Positions 1 to 8,161 of a stretch of DNA of 37,055 nt are shown piece by piece. Below the pieces are notes generated by a model that worked only from the letters and a program-made list of their open reading frames with translations, was not told the origin of the DNA and made no database searches. The first letter of the stretch is position 1. The number at the start of each line of letters is the position of its first letter. Made by a program: the position numbers and the translations under genes. Source of the stretch: Calorimonas adulescens (GTDB lineage: Bacteria; Bacillota; Thermoanaerobacteria; Thermoanaerobacterales; UBA4877); NCBI RefSeq assembly GCF_008274215.1, contig NZ_VTPS01000024.1:1-37055 (forward strand), read 5' to 3'.

Positions 1-50
1 AAAGCCCATATTCCCTTTAAAATTTTGAAGCTGTTTTTTATTTTTTATCC

Positions 51-106
51 AAAAAAAGGGAGTGCCGCTAACACTTAAAAAGTGTTTTGCGACACTCCCT
101 CTTTTT
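51..106. terminator. Bidirectional intrinsic terminator
   Basis: An outer stem GGGAGTG/CACTCCC and an inner stem AACACTT/AAGTGTT form a long hairpin with small internal bulges. It has an A-run on the left (51-57) and a T-run on the right (102-106), so it can end transcription in either direction. On the minus strand it lies just past the stop codon of the small secreted-protein gene. Confidence 0.85.
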
Positions 107-133
107 GCAAATATGATACTTTAATTGTAGCGA

Positions 134-604
134 TTATAATCCCTGATTATACCTGTACATCATGCCTGGACCTCTGTAGCCAGCACTGTATCCAAGGCCA
201 GGCCCTGCACCGGGGCAGCCGCCGAAGTATCCAGGCGTGCTATAGGTCTTTTGATATTCATATATGCTATCTGCCTGTTCCTGGGTCAGTAGTTCATCCT
301 CCACCAGCTTATCCAGAACATCCTTGTTGTAGCTTTTAAGTTTTTCTGTGAGGTCATCTACAGTTATACCTTTCTCGTCTGCTATCTGATAAATGGTTTT
401 GCCCTTCTGCATCTCATCAGTTAGCTGTTCAGGGGTAAATCCAAGGATTTTTGCTATCCCATTGATTTCCACTGTATAATAGGGATTGGCACCCATCATG
501 CCATATCCAAAACCGTTACCAAAGGGTACAGCATCAGCAGCATATACCACGGCTCCCATCAGCAGCACCACCGCTACGATAGAGATTATTATCCATTTCT
601 TCAT
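134..604 (-). CDS. Small secreted protein, DUF2680/YckD-like
   Basis: The 156-residue product starts with a clear signal peptide (MKK, a hydrophobic run at about 4-21, then VYAADA as a likely signal-peptidase site). Residues about 50-120 form a helical region with the pattern 'LGFTPEQLTDEM...GKTIYQIADEKGI...LTQEQAD', typical of DUF2680-like exported proteins of Bacillota whose function is unknown. The C-terminal 30 residues are rich in Gly, Pro and Tyr. An AAGGGAGAAG ribosome site precedes the ATG. The gene stands alone, with 206 bp to sdaAA and a terminator behind it. The domain assignment rests on pattern recall only. Confidence 0.75.
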   Translation of the reverse strand: MKKWIIISIVAVVLLMGAVVYAADAVPFGNGFGYGMMGANPYYTVEINGIAKILGFTPEQLTDEMQKGKTIYQIADEKGITVDDLTEKLKSYNKDVLDKLVEDELLTQEQADSIYEYQKTYSTPGYFGGCPGAGPGLGYSAGYRGPGMMYRYNQGL

Positions 605-810
605 TTTAAACTTCTCCCTTCTTTTTTATTTTACAATTTTATTATAAACGCAGGGTTTGATAAACATTTAATGAAAATGTGATGTTTTTGTGAGGATTAA
701 TAAAAAGTATTGTTGCATATCTTAATATTTTATAAATCGTTTATTCGCTCCATATCCGTATGATATAATTATAATCGTGTGGGAGAAGTGATCTAACCTC
801 ATCAGTATCT

Positions 811-1701
811 TTAACCGTTTCTTTCCCTCTGAAAGAGTCTTTCTTTTATCTTTCTGCCCGTCGGCGTATCGGCCAGGCCACCTCTTGCTGTCTCCCTGAG
901 CTCACAGGGCATTACCCTCCCTACCCTGTACATGGCCTCTACCACCTCATCAAATGGTATCTTAGACTTTATGCCGGCCATAGCCATGTCTGCAGCCACC
1001 AGAGCATTAGAGGCTCCAAAGGCATTTCTCTTTATGCATGGCACCTCTACAAGACCAGCCACAGGATCGCATACAAGCCCCATCACAGCCTTTAATGCAA
1101 AAGCCGCAGCATTGAGAGACATCTCAGGATTCCCACCTGCCAGTTCTGTCACCGCTGCAGCCGCCATGGCTGCAGCAGAGCCGCATTCGGCCTGACAACC
1201 TCCTTCAGCACCAGAGAGTGTGGCATTATATGCTATGGTCATCCCAACCCCCGAGGCTGTGAATAGCGCCCTTATTATGTCGTCATCGGTGCTTCCCAAC
1301 ATCTCTGCAGAGCTTAAAAGAGCCCCTGGTATTATACCGCAGGAACCGGCTGTGGGCGCAGCCACAATTTTCCCCATGGAGGCATTTACCTCCGAGACGG
1401 CCATTGCCCTGGCCACAGACATAGCCATGCCTGGCCCGGACAGGCCAGGCCTATCCTTTACGTACTCATACAGACGTCTTGCATCACCACCGGTGAGACC
1501 GCTTACCGACCTTATATCCTTTGTAAGGCCATCCTTAGCCGCTTCCTTCATGACATCAAGATTTTCCTTCATCTTCAGTATAACCTCTTCCCTGCTCTTT
1601 TCCGACATCTCCATCTCATGGAGTATGGTAATTTCTCCAATTGATGCCCCGTATATGTTGCATAAATTTAATAGCTCATTGCCTGTCCTAAACTCATACA
1701 T
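811..1701 (-). CDS. sdaAA: L-serine dehydratase, iron-sulfur, alpha subunit
   Basis: This is the catalytic subunit of the two-subunit [4Fe-4S] L-serine ammonia-lyase that converts serine to pyruvate and ammonia in the cytosol. At 296 residues it has the normal family length. Family motifs are APTAGSCGIIPG (Cys121), GGCQAECG (Cys169, Cys173) and CDPVAGLVEVPC (Cys211, Cys222). These cysteines include the ligands of the oxygen-sensitive cluster. An AGGAGTGAT site precedes the ATG, and the gene starts 10 bp after sdaAB, so the two are cotranscribed. The split-subunit, Fe-S type suits an anaerobe. I saw no clear terminator directly after it. Confidence 0.96.
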   Translation of the reverse strand: MYEFRTGNELLNLCNIYGASIGEITILHEMEMSEKSREEVILKMKENLDVMKEAAKDGLTKDIRSVSGLTGGDARRLYEYVKDRPGLSGPGMAMSVARAMAVSEVNASMGKIVAAPTAGSCGIIPGALLSSAEMLGSTDDDIIRALFTASGVGMTIAYNATLSGAEGGCQAECGSAAAMAAAAVTELAGGNPEMSLNAAAFALKAVMGLVCDPVAGLVEVPCIKRNAFGASNALVAADMAMAGIKSKIPFDEVVEAMYRVGRVMPCELRETARGGLADTPTGRKIKERLFQRERNG

Positions 1702-1711
1702 GTTATCACTC

Positions 1712-2377
1712 CTATACAGGTTCTATCATCATTACACGGCTTATCTCATTTATCGTTTTAATCTCCTCAATGGCCTGGCCAGGCAGGACTGAATCCATCT
1801 CTATGATCATGGCAGCCTCCCTGCCCTTCTGCTGTCTGAACACTTTCATAAAAGCTATGTTTATATCATAGGCCCTTATTATTTCTGTTACCTTTGCTAT
1901 AACCCCCGGCCTGTCAATGTGAGATGTGATGAGCGTTGGATAATCGCCAGTAAACTCCAGGTTGAAGTCATCAATTGCGGTTATAACTATGCTGCCTCCA
2001 CCAATTGATGAACCGGTTATGCACATCCTGCCGTTTTCTCCATCCAACTCTATCATTACCGTGTTTGGGTGGGCATCCCTCAGCTCTGCGGGTATAAATT
2101 CAAAGGTAATGCCTGCCTCTTTTGCCATCTCCATGGAATCACGCAATCTATCATCTGATGGGTCCATACCAAGTATACCGGCCAACAGCGCCCTGTCTGT
2201 ACCGTGTCCCCTGTATGTCTCTGCAAATGACCCATGAAGATAAAACCTCGCCGAATCTATTCGGCCGCCATAAATTCTCCTTGCTATGCTGCCTATCCTT
2301 GCAGCCCCTGCAGTATGAGAACTGGACGGACCTATCATTATCGGACCCAATATATCAAATGAAGAATATTGTTTCAT
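1712..2377 (-). CDS. sdaAB: L-serine dehydratase, iron-sulfur, beta subunit
   Basis: The 221-residue regulatory subunit pairs with SdaAA. The N-terminal half has the family signature IGPSSSHTAGAARIG (about 14-28). The C-terminal part (about 145-220) is an ACT domain, recognisable from the HIDRPGVIAKVTEII segment, which in this family binds serine or mediates regulation. A GAGGTG ribosome site sits 6 bp before the ATG. A perfect Noc-binding palindrome lies 23 bp upstream of the start codon, inside the probable promoter or leader. The gene is first in a two-gene operon with sdaAA. Confidence 0.95.
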   Translation of the reverse strand: MKQYSSFDILGPIMIGPSSSHTAGAARIGSIARRIYGGRIDSARFYLHGSFAETYRGHGTDRALLAGILGMDPSDDRLRDSMEMAKEAGITFEFIPAELRDAHPNTVMIELDGENGRMCITGSSIGGGSIVITAIDDFNLEFTGDYPTLITSHIDRPGVIAKVTEIIRAYDINIAFMKVFRQQKGREAAMIIEMDSVLPGQAIEEIKTINEISRVMMIEPV

Positions 2378-2399
2378 AGGAACACCTCATCGAAAAATT

Positions 2400-2413
2400 A
2401 TTTCCCGGGAAAT
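2400..2413. promoter_or_regulatory. Perfect Noc-binding site (NBS)
   Basis: ATTTCCCGGGAAAT is a perfect 14-bp palindrome identical to the published Bacillus subtilis Noc consensus. It lies 23 bp upstream of the sdaAB start codon. A Noc homologue with matching specificity residues is encoded at 8162-8974. Confidence 0.85.
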
Positions 2414-2482
2414 ACTTAAAAATATTAGAAATCCCTCTCCAATTTTTATTGTAGAACACTATATAGATCCCATCCACCCAAC

Positions 2483-2986
2483 TTAGATTCCGCGCTTTCT
2501 GGCCCTGTCTATAGCCTGTATCTCCTCTGCCGACAGCGGATATCTGGAGGTACCATTTTCTATGGGCTTGGCATAAGTCACCGTGTCGTCCCTGCCGAAT
2601 ATTCCGGTTATGACAAACCCATTGTCGTTCAAGTCCAGTAGAGCTATAGAAAAACTCTGGTCTGAACCCATCTCTGAAAAAGCATTGTACCTTACTATAC
2701 CAACCTTCTGTAGGGCAAGCTCTGTACGTTTTTCTATCTGTTTCATGCGTTCCTCAAACTCTGTAATCTTTTCAACATTGCCCTCTACTTTTCCCAAATA
2801 TGAGGACAGGATATCCTCCAGGTCTTCACCGGTCCTCCCATTTATAACCCGCCTGTAGCCCTTTAAAAAACTGGAAAACCGGGCATTTAGCGCTAATATC
2901 CATATGAGTTCGATAAGCAAAAGCAGGGCCATAACAGATATAACGTATACATCATTTGACTTTATCATCTGAAGTAAATCACTCAT
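2483..2986 (-). CDS. DUF4446 family membrane-anchored protein
   Basis: The 167-residue protein has one N-terminal membrane span (about 13-34), a charged, probably coiled-coil stretch (about 55-95) and a C-terminal globular part containing VGIVRYNAFSEMGSDQSFSI and a YPLSAEEIQAI tail. This architecture and these motifs are those of DUF4446, often found beside parAB in Clostridia. Its function is unknown. The ATG is preceded by GGGTGAC. It is separated from sdaAB by 105 bp and from the upstream aminotransferase by 371 bp, so it probably has its own promoter. Confidence 0.88.
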   Translation of the reverse strand: MSDLLQMIKSNDVYVISVMALLLLIELIWILALNARFSSFLKGYRRVINGRTGEDLEDILSSYLGKVEGNVEKITEFEERMKQIEKRTELALQKVGIVRYNAFSEMGSDQSFSIALLDLNDNGFVITGIFGRDDTVTYAKPIENGTSRYPLSAEEIQAIDRARKRGI

Positions 2987-3357
2987 ATTATGTCACCCAT
3001 CCATCTATATAATATTTACTTAGAAATACAAATTAGGACAACAATGGGGTATCTGTACAATCCATGCCGGGCATCCCCACGCTCACACCGGACAGGATGT
3101 GCTGTCATACAATGACATGACAGGTGTTGCTGCCCTCTTTGCACTCGTCAAACTGTTATAGAGCAACAGGTAGCCCATAATCGTGTCTTGTGCAGCCCAT
3201 TGCCATGGTGAATTTGACATAGTTAACTTATACTTAATATATCACATTACTGCTAAAGTGCTCAATATAAAAATATAGGATAGGTTTTCAGGTTATCACC
3301 CATGTGATACCATATGCTCGTCTATAACTGCCAAGATGTCAGTATGGTGCTATTCAT
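2987..3357. other. Intergenic stretch without a convincing gene
   Basis: This 371-bp gap lies between two minus-strand genes. A 45-codon open frame on the minus strand (3083-3220) has no ribosome site and no recognisable product. The stretch from 3060 to 3210 is less AT-rich than normal spacer and holds small inverted repeats (for example TGTCAT ACA ATGACA around 3103-3117), so it may be a decayed gene. I see nothing firm. Confidence 0.4.
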
Positions 3358-4497
3358 TTACAATTTAGCTATCCACCTTACTGCCTCTATAAGCCTATCA
3401 ACCTCTTCTTCAGTTGTAAAAGGCCCCGGGCTTACACGGACTGTCCCTTGCTTAAATGTCCCTATGGTCTTGTGGGCTATTCCGGAACAGTGCAGTCCGG
3501 CCCTTACTTCTATATCAAATTCACTGTCAAGTACATATGATATCTCTGTAGAATTCATATCCCCAATATTGAATGAAACAATACCTGCGTGCCCTTCCGG
3601 ATCTTTCAGACCATATACTTGAACTCCTTCAATACCCTTAAGGCCATTTATTATCATGCTGCAGAGATTTATCTCATATTCTCTAATTTTCTCAATCCCA
3701 ACGCTGTTTATATAGTCTATACCGGCCTTTAAACCGGCAATGCCGGGGGTGTTCAGCGTGCCACTCTCATACCTGTCAGGCAAAATATCAGGCTGCGTGA
3801 TCAGGTCAGAACGGCTGCCCGTGCCGCCTTCTACTATAGTATCCAGCTCAATGCCCTCCCGTATATATAGTCCCCCTGTCCCCTGCGGCCCCAAAAGTCC
3901 CTTATGTCCCGGGAAAGCCAGTATGTCAACGTTATCCCTGTTTACATCTATCGGTATATGCCCTGCCCCCTGGGCCGCATCTAAAAGGAATGGAATTCCA
4001 TGCTTTTTTGCTATCTGTCCTACCTCCCTGTATGGCTGGATTGTTCCTGTTACATTGGAGGCCATAGTGAGGATTATAACCGCTGTGTTTGGCCTTATGG
4101 CCTTCTCTATGTCGTCCGGTGATACAAGGCCACTGCCGTCAGCAGTTACAAATGACGTCTCTACACCGATGTGTTCCAATTTTTTAAGTGGCCTGGCCAC
4201 AGAGTTATGCTCCATGCTGCTTGTTACTGCATGCTGGCCTGGCCTTAATAGTCCCTTTATGGCCATATTAAGGGCATCAGTGGCGTTTGACGCAAAAATC
4301 ACCCTCATAGGGTCATCTATCCCAAAAAAGTCAGACAGCGCTTCTCGACATTCTAATACTATCCTTCCAGCCTCTATAGCCATCTTGTAACCGCTTCTGC
4401 CTGGATTTGCACCCTTATTTACAATACAGTCATATACTGCCTTCGCTACGCTGTCTGGTTTTGGCCACGACGTGGCGGCATTATCAAGGTATATCAT
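3358..4497 (-). CDS. Class V aminotransferase, cysteine desulfurase family
   Basis: This PLP enzyme of 379 residues resembles the clostridial 'cysteine desulfurase family protein' group rather than housekeeping IscS/NifS. It starts MIYLDNAATSWPKP. His97 lies in SMEHNS, Asp173 and Gln176 in LLDAAQGAGH (contacts to the cofactor ring), and Lys199 in FPGHKGLLGP is the Schiff-base lysine. Cys337 in VRAGLHCSG sits where desulfurases carry the persulfide cysteine. It may move sulfur from cysteine, but no scaffold gene is adjacent, so the acceptor is unknown. A GGGAGATGG site precedes the ATG. It contains two GGCCTGGCC copies only 46 bp apart. Confidence 0.92.
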   Translation of the reverse strand: MIYLDNAATSWPKPDSVAKAVYDCIVNKGANPGRSGYKMAIEAGRIVLECREALSDFFGIDDPMRVIFASNATDALNMAIKGLLRPGQHAVTSSMEHNSVARPLKKLEHIGVETSFVTADGSGLVSPDDIEKAIRPNTAVIILTMASNVTGTIQPYREVGQIAKKHGIPFLLDAAQGAGHIPIDVNRDNVDILAFPGHKGLLGPQGTGGLYIREGIELDTIVEGGTGSRSDLITQPDILPDRYESGTLNTPGIAGLKAGIDYINSVGIEKIREYEINLCSMIINGLKGIEGVQVYGLKDPEGHAGIVSFNIGDMNSTEISYVLDSEFDIEVRAGLHCSGIAHKTIGTFKQGTVRVSPGPFTTEEEVDRLIEAVRWIAKL

Positions 4498-4642
4498 CGT
4501 ACCATCTCCCGGAGCAGCGATAATTTTAGTGCAGAAATCAGCAGGTATCCACTTATCAGAGTGTTACAAGGCATTTTATGCCCTGCCGTGCACTTATCTG
4601 CAATAAACTATACTCCAGTATATGAACATAAAACTGTTTGTG

Positions 4643-5295
4643 TTAAACACAAAGCTCTCCTTCAACTATTATCTTTGCTGCCCCACCAACCTTTACCCCG
4701 TATCTTTCTCCTTTGGTAACCTCTACAGATATAAGACTGGGCCTGCCCATGGCTATACCCTGTTCTGCATTGAACCTCAACGGATTTTCATCGACAAGAC
4801 CCGACTCCCTCAGATACATACCCAGAGCACCATTGGCGGTGCCCGTCGCCGCCTCCTCGCTTATGCCCAGTAAAGGCGCCATGTTCCTTGTCAGGATCAG
4901 GTCATCTTTATATATGTGTCAAAGGTAAACAGGTGCAGAGACTCTGCGTGAAACTCTCCTGTAAGTTCTGAAATCCTTTCCCCATCTGCCCTTAGGGAGT
5001 TTAAAACCCTCTTATTGCTCATACCTGTTATCATGTCGTTGACACCTATGGACACTATCATAGGTTCTCCTGCTATATCCTGCTCAGGTATACCGAGCAG
5101 ATGTTAAAATCTACCTCATTGAGGCCTTCTTCTAAATCGAGATACCCCCTTGAGGCCAGGGCATAAAAAGCTGCAAAGTTTAAACTCTTTGGCCAGGCCT
5201 TGCATAATATCCTCTTTGGGTCCCCCAATAACAGCCCCTGCAGGGTTTCCACCAAATGTCTATCCGGTAAAGGCATCAACCCGGAAAAACCTCAT
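4643..5295 (-). pseudogene. PhzF-family isomerase, decayed
   Basis: Pieces of a PhzF-like protein appear in order but in different frames. The start is MRFFRVDAFTG, then an in-frame TAG, then TFGGNPAG and about 20 more family-like residues. Frame then shifts to an AAFYALASRG segment, with the region that normally links these parts missing. A third stretch (about 4925-5110) reads GEPMIVSIGVNDMITGMSNK and HLFTFDT. Another shift leads to the intact C-terminal quarter (4643-4882) with GISEEAATGTANGALG. At least one nonsense codon, one internal deletion and two frameshifts make it non-functional. The start codon, with GGTGG in front, lies 6 bp after parB, so the gene was once coupled to parB. Confidence 0.88.
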
Positions 5296-5301
5296 ATGGT
5301 A

Positions 5302-6138
5302 TCACCCACCTATAACCTCTATTATCCTCTCCAGCTCTTCATTTGAATAATACTCTATGTAAATCTTACCACCCTTTTTCCCTGTATTTATCTGCACCTT
5401 TGTCCCCAATGCCTTTTCTAAACGGTCCTCGATATTCTTAATTATGGGGTCTTTTTTAACCTCTCTTGTCTTCTTACTTTTAGCTCTGTTTTGTTCCACC
5501 AGTTTAGATACTATTTTCTCTGTCTCCCTGACACTCAGGTCTTCATTCATCACCTTTAAGGCTACTTCATACTGTTTTGCAGGGTTTTCTACACCAAGAA
5601 GAGCTTTGGCGTGTCCGGCAGACAGCCTGCCCGCTTCCACAAACTCTCTGACCCTTGGCTCAAGGTTTAACAACCTTAAGGAATTAGCTATGGCTGGCCT
5701 GCTCTTGCCAATTATCTTCGCTATTTCTTCCTGAGTCAAGCTGTACTCCTCCATCAGCGTCCTGTAAGCCCTTGCCTCCTCGATTGGATTTAAATCCTCC
5801 CTCTGAAGATTCTCTATCAGGGCGAGTTCCATAACCTCCTCCTCGGTTATTGTCCTCACCACGGCAGGTATCTTCTCAAGGCCCGCTGCCTTTGCAGCCC
5901 TGTATCTTCTCTCCCCTGCCACAATCCTGTATCCTCCATCAGTCGGCGTCACCAGTATTGGCTGCAGAACACCATATTGCCTGACCGACTCCGTAAGTGA
6001 AGCTAAGGCTTCCTCATCGAAATCCTTACGCGGCTGATTTTCATTGGGTATAATCTCATCTATGGATATTTCATTTGCTGGCGTCGTATCGGTTTCCGGT
6101 ATCAATGCCTGTAGACCCTTTCCCAGACCCTTCCTCAT
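5302..6138 (-). CDS. parB: Chromosome partitioning protein ParB (Spo0J)
   Basis: This 278-residue ParB has an N-terminal KGLGKGLQALIP segment of the type that stimulates ParA. The CTP-binding domain carries GERRYR (75-80) and ENLQRED (109-115), followed by a helix-turn-helix (about 133-180) and a C-terminal dimerisation region rich in Lys. Its DNA-specificity positions read Arg147, Ser153, Asn158 and Gly175; the Arg and Gly are the ParB-type residues, unlike the Noc encoded nearby. It should load on parS and slide as a CTP clamp, helping to organise the origin with ParA. parA ends 1 bp upstream. Confidence 0.97.
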   Translation of the reverse strand: MRKGLGKGLQALIPETDTTPANEISIDEIIPNENQPRKDFDEEALASLTESVRQYGVLQPILVTPTDGGYRIVAGERRYRAAKAAGLEKIPAVVRTITEEEVMELALIENLQREDLNPIEEARAYRTLMEEYSLTQEEIAKIIGKSRPAIANSLRLLNLEPRVREFVEAGRLSAGHAKALLGVENPAKQYEVALKVMNEDLSVRETEKIVSKLVEQNRAKSKKTREVKKDPIIKNIEDRLEKALGTKVQINTGKKGGKIYIEYYSNEELERIIEVIGG

Positions 6139-6139
6139 A

Positions 6140-6901
6140 CTATTTCCCTCCTATTACCTCTTCTGCAAGCTCCTCATAGGCTTCCGCCCCCTTTGATTTT
6201 GGGTCATATATGCTGATTGGTTGACCAAAGCTGGGAGCCTCTCCAAGCCTTACATTCCTTGGTATTATTGAACGATATACCTTATTCTTAAAATATTTCT
6301 TAACCTCATCCACCACCTGAATTGAAAGGTTTGTCCTGCCGTCAAACATGGTAAGCACCACCCCTTCAATCTTAAGGTCCTTATTCAGGTTTTTTTGCAC
6401 AAGTTTTATTGTGTTCATAAGCTGTGTCAATCCCTCCAGCGCATAATACTCACACTGAATAGGGACCAGAACAGAATCCGCCGCTGTAAGGGCATTCAAT
6501 GTCAGAAGTCCAAGGGACGGTGGGCAATCTATCAGGATATAATCGTACTCATCCCTTACCTTTGAGAGTGCATCCTTCAGCCTGTACTCTCTTCTCTCCA
6601 GGCCAACCAATTCAATCTCCGCACCAGCCAGCTCTATATTGGCAGGCAGCAGAAACAGACGCTTATAATCTGTACTTATAATACTATTTTTGATCTCCTC
6701 ACTGTTTAAGAGGACATCATATGTTGTCTTTTTCAACTTCTCCTTGTTAATGCCAATACCACTTGTTGAATTTCCCTGTGGGTCTATATCCACCATCAGT
6801 ACCCTCTTACCCTTTGCGCTGAGATTGCTACTTAAATTAATCACTGTTGTTGTCTTCCCTACTCCACCCTTTTGGTTGGCTACCGCCATAATCCTACCCA
6901 T
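6140..6901 (-). CDS. parA: Chromosome partitioning ATPase ParA (Soj)
   Basis: This 253-residue ParA/MinD-type ATPase has the deviant Walker A motif KGGVGKTT (11-18), a DIDPQGNSTSG switch segment and IDCPPSLG. It works with ParB in origin segregation and, in Bacillota, in control of DnaA. I start it at the ATG at 6901 because AAGGAGAGG lies 7 bp before it. A longer frame to 6967 has no such site and no family similarity. A 1-bp gap separates it from parB, so the two form an operon. Confidence 0.97.
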   Translation of the reverse strand: MGRIMAVANQKGGVGKTTTVINLSSNLSAKGKRVLMVDIDPQGNSTSGIGINKEKLKKTTYDVLLNSEEIKNSIISTDYKRLFLLPANIELAGAEIELVGLERREYRLKDALSKVRDEYDYILIDCPPSLGLLTLNALTAADSVLVPIQCEYYALEGLTQLMNTIKLVQKNLNKDLKIEGVVLTMFDGRTNLSIQVVDEVKKYFKNKVYRSIIPRNVRLGEAPSFGQPISIYDPKSKGAEAYEELAEEVIGGK

Positions 6902-7258
6902 ATAATATCCTCTCCTTAGGAATGTACTTCTCTGTATATTCACATCCATTAACAGCGGTTGATGCATTGAAATTTAGCCTTATTCAGTTCTTTATTGCTG
7001 TGATAGCAACCATGAAACCAAAAAGTTGATAAGTTTATAGCCGCAGGTATGCTATGGACGTCTATTCCATGGATATGCATTTTTAACTACAGTCCGTCTA
7101 TTATCCGTCTATTATTAAGGATATATATCCTTTCTGGCCACACCGGGAATATGCCTTAAAAAACATGTGGACATCGGTGTTTCGTACCTGTCATATACCT
7201 TTATACTCTCTCATTCCCTGTCCGTCAATAACTGTTTCTTTATATAAGATTATATCAT

Positions 7259-7274
7259 TGTTCCTCGTGGAACA
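7259..7274. promoter_or_regulatory. parS: Probable parS site
   Basis: TGTTCCTCGTGGAACA matches the palindromic parS consensus TGTTNCACGTGNAACA at every defined position except one (T for A at position 7). It lies about 360 bp upstream of parA in the gene-free region. Confidence 0.72.
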
Positions 7275-8138
7275 AAAGGACAAATATGTAAAACAGAGTG
7301 ATTAACCTGCTAAAGGCCCTTCTTTCTACCCTTGTGATAGCCTTTATGGTAAAGCCTGGCAATAAGGCACAACCCTATACATCTTTATGGTCTCCAGGTC
7401 AGGTTATCCCAAATTAATATCTATCGGCTTGGTACTGCTTTAATATCAAGCTCTGTTATTTCGATATTCCTGGGTTTACATTTAAATGAATGCGCGCCTG
7501 AGGACCTTATAGGATACGCAGGTGCAATTGTATCCTTTATTTTTAGAACTATGCTTTTAGTGAATAAACATTGGACTGATGTGGCCTCTGAACACTGGTC
7601 CTCTCGACAACCTGTCACTATTGATACGAGATTTCCCCATAGGCAGGTTTTAGAACTGAAACAAAAGTGATTCCATTGTCAACATTATCTATACTTCTAC
7701 AGTGATTCCGGTCGTGGTCTTAACCATAAGAAAGTATAATTCTTTCTTCTGGTATTTTTATATACGCCCGTAATCTCTACGCTTTTTTGCATTTAATCTG
7801 TGCAGTTACTTTTCTCAGCATATCGTATTATACATGTTCTTTATTTTTATTCCTCTGATATGATGCGGATAAATCAAATACAGGCGTTCCAGTTCATGTT
7901 AATCATATTCTACCTACAAATTATCAATGTGTTCGAGGCTGTTGCCTGATTGTGCGCAAAACATATATCATCCAAAATATCTAAGCAAGGACATTGATTT
8001 CATCGCTAATTATTAAGGAATCTTTAAACTGTAAAATATACCCACATCATGTTTTAAGACAAGCCACAAATGATTAGATATAGCGGAAATATATATAGGA
8101 CTGCATATAAAATTATAGCCACTCTTTTAAGTGGCATA

Positions 8139-8154
8139 TGTTTCATGTGAAACA
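8139..8154. promoter_or_regulatory. parS: Probable parS site
   Basis: TGTTTCATGTGAAACA differs from consensus TGTTTCACGTGAAACA at a single central base. It lies 7 bp past the noc stop codon. The outer arms TGTTTCA and TGAAACA are fully symmetric. Confidence 0.75.
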
Positions 8155-8161
8155 CTACTGA

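Larger units (their letters stand above)
6902..8161. other. Long gene-free region between parA and noc
   Basis: These 1260 bp hold no protein I recognise. The only open frame of note (7421-7618, minus, 65 codons) lacks a ribosome site and similarity. The stretch holds two near-consensus parS sites (7259-7274 and 8139-8154), an 11-bp tandem repeat TCCGTCTATTA (7093-7114) and the perfect palindrome AAGGATATATATCCTT (7117-7132). It may be the centromere-like loading region, a decayed gene, or both. The parA promoter must lie at its low-coordinate end. Confidence 0.5.

Noticed and set aside
3083-3220. 45-codon open frame on the minus strand
   Set aside because: No ribosome site and no recognised similarity; the G+C content hints at former coding but that is not enough.
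3904-3917. NBS-like ATGTCCCGGGAAAG in the class V aminotransferase gene
   Set aside because: Two mismatches out of 14; not counted as a Noc site, though it would be worth including in a genome scan.
6902-6967. Extended ParA N-terminus starting at 6967
   Set aside because: The additional 22 residues do not resemble ParA, and the good ribosome site lies just before the ATG at 6901.
7421-7618. 65-codon open frame on the minus strand
   Set aside because: No ribosome site, no recognisable motif and stops in all frames on both sides; probably chance or a gene remnant.
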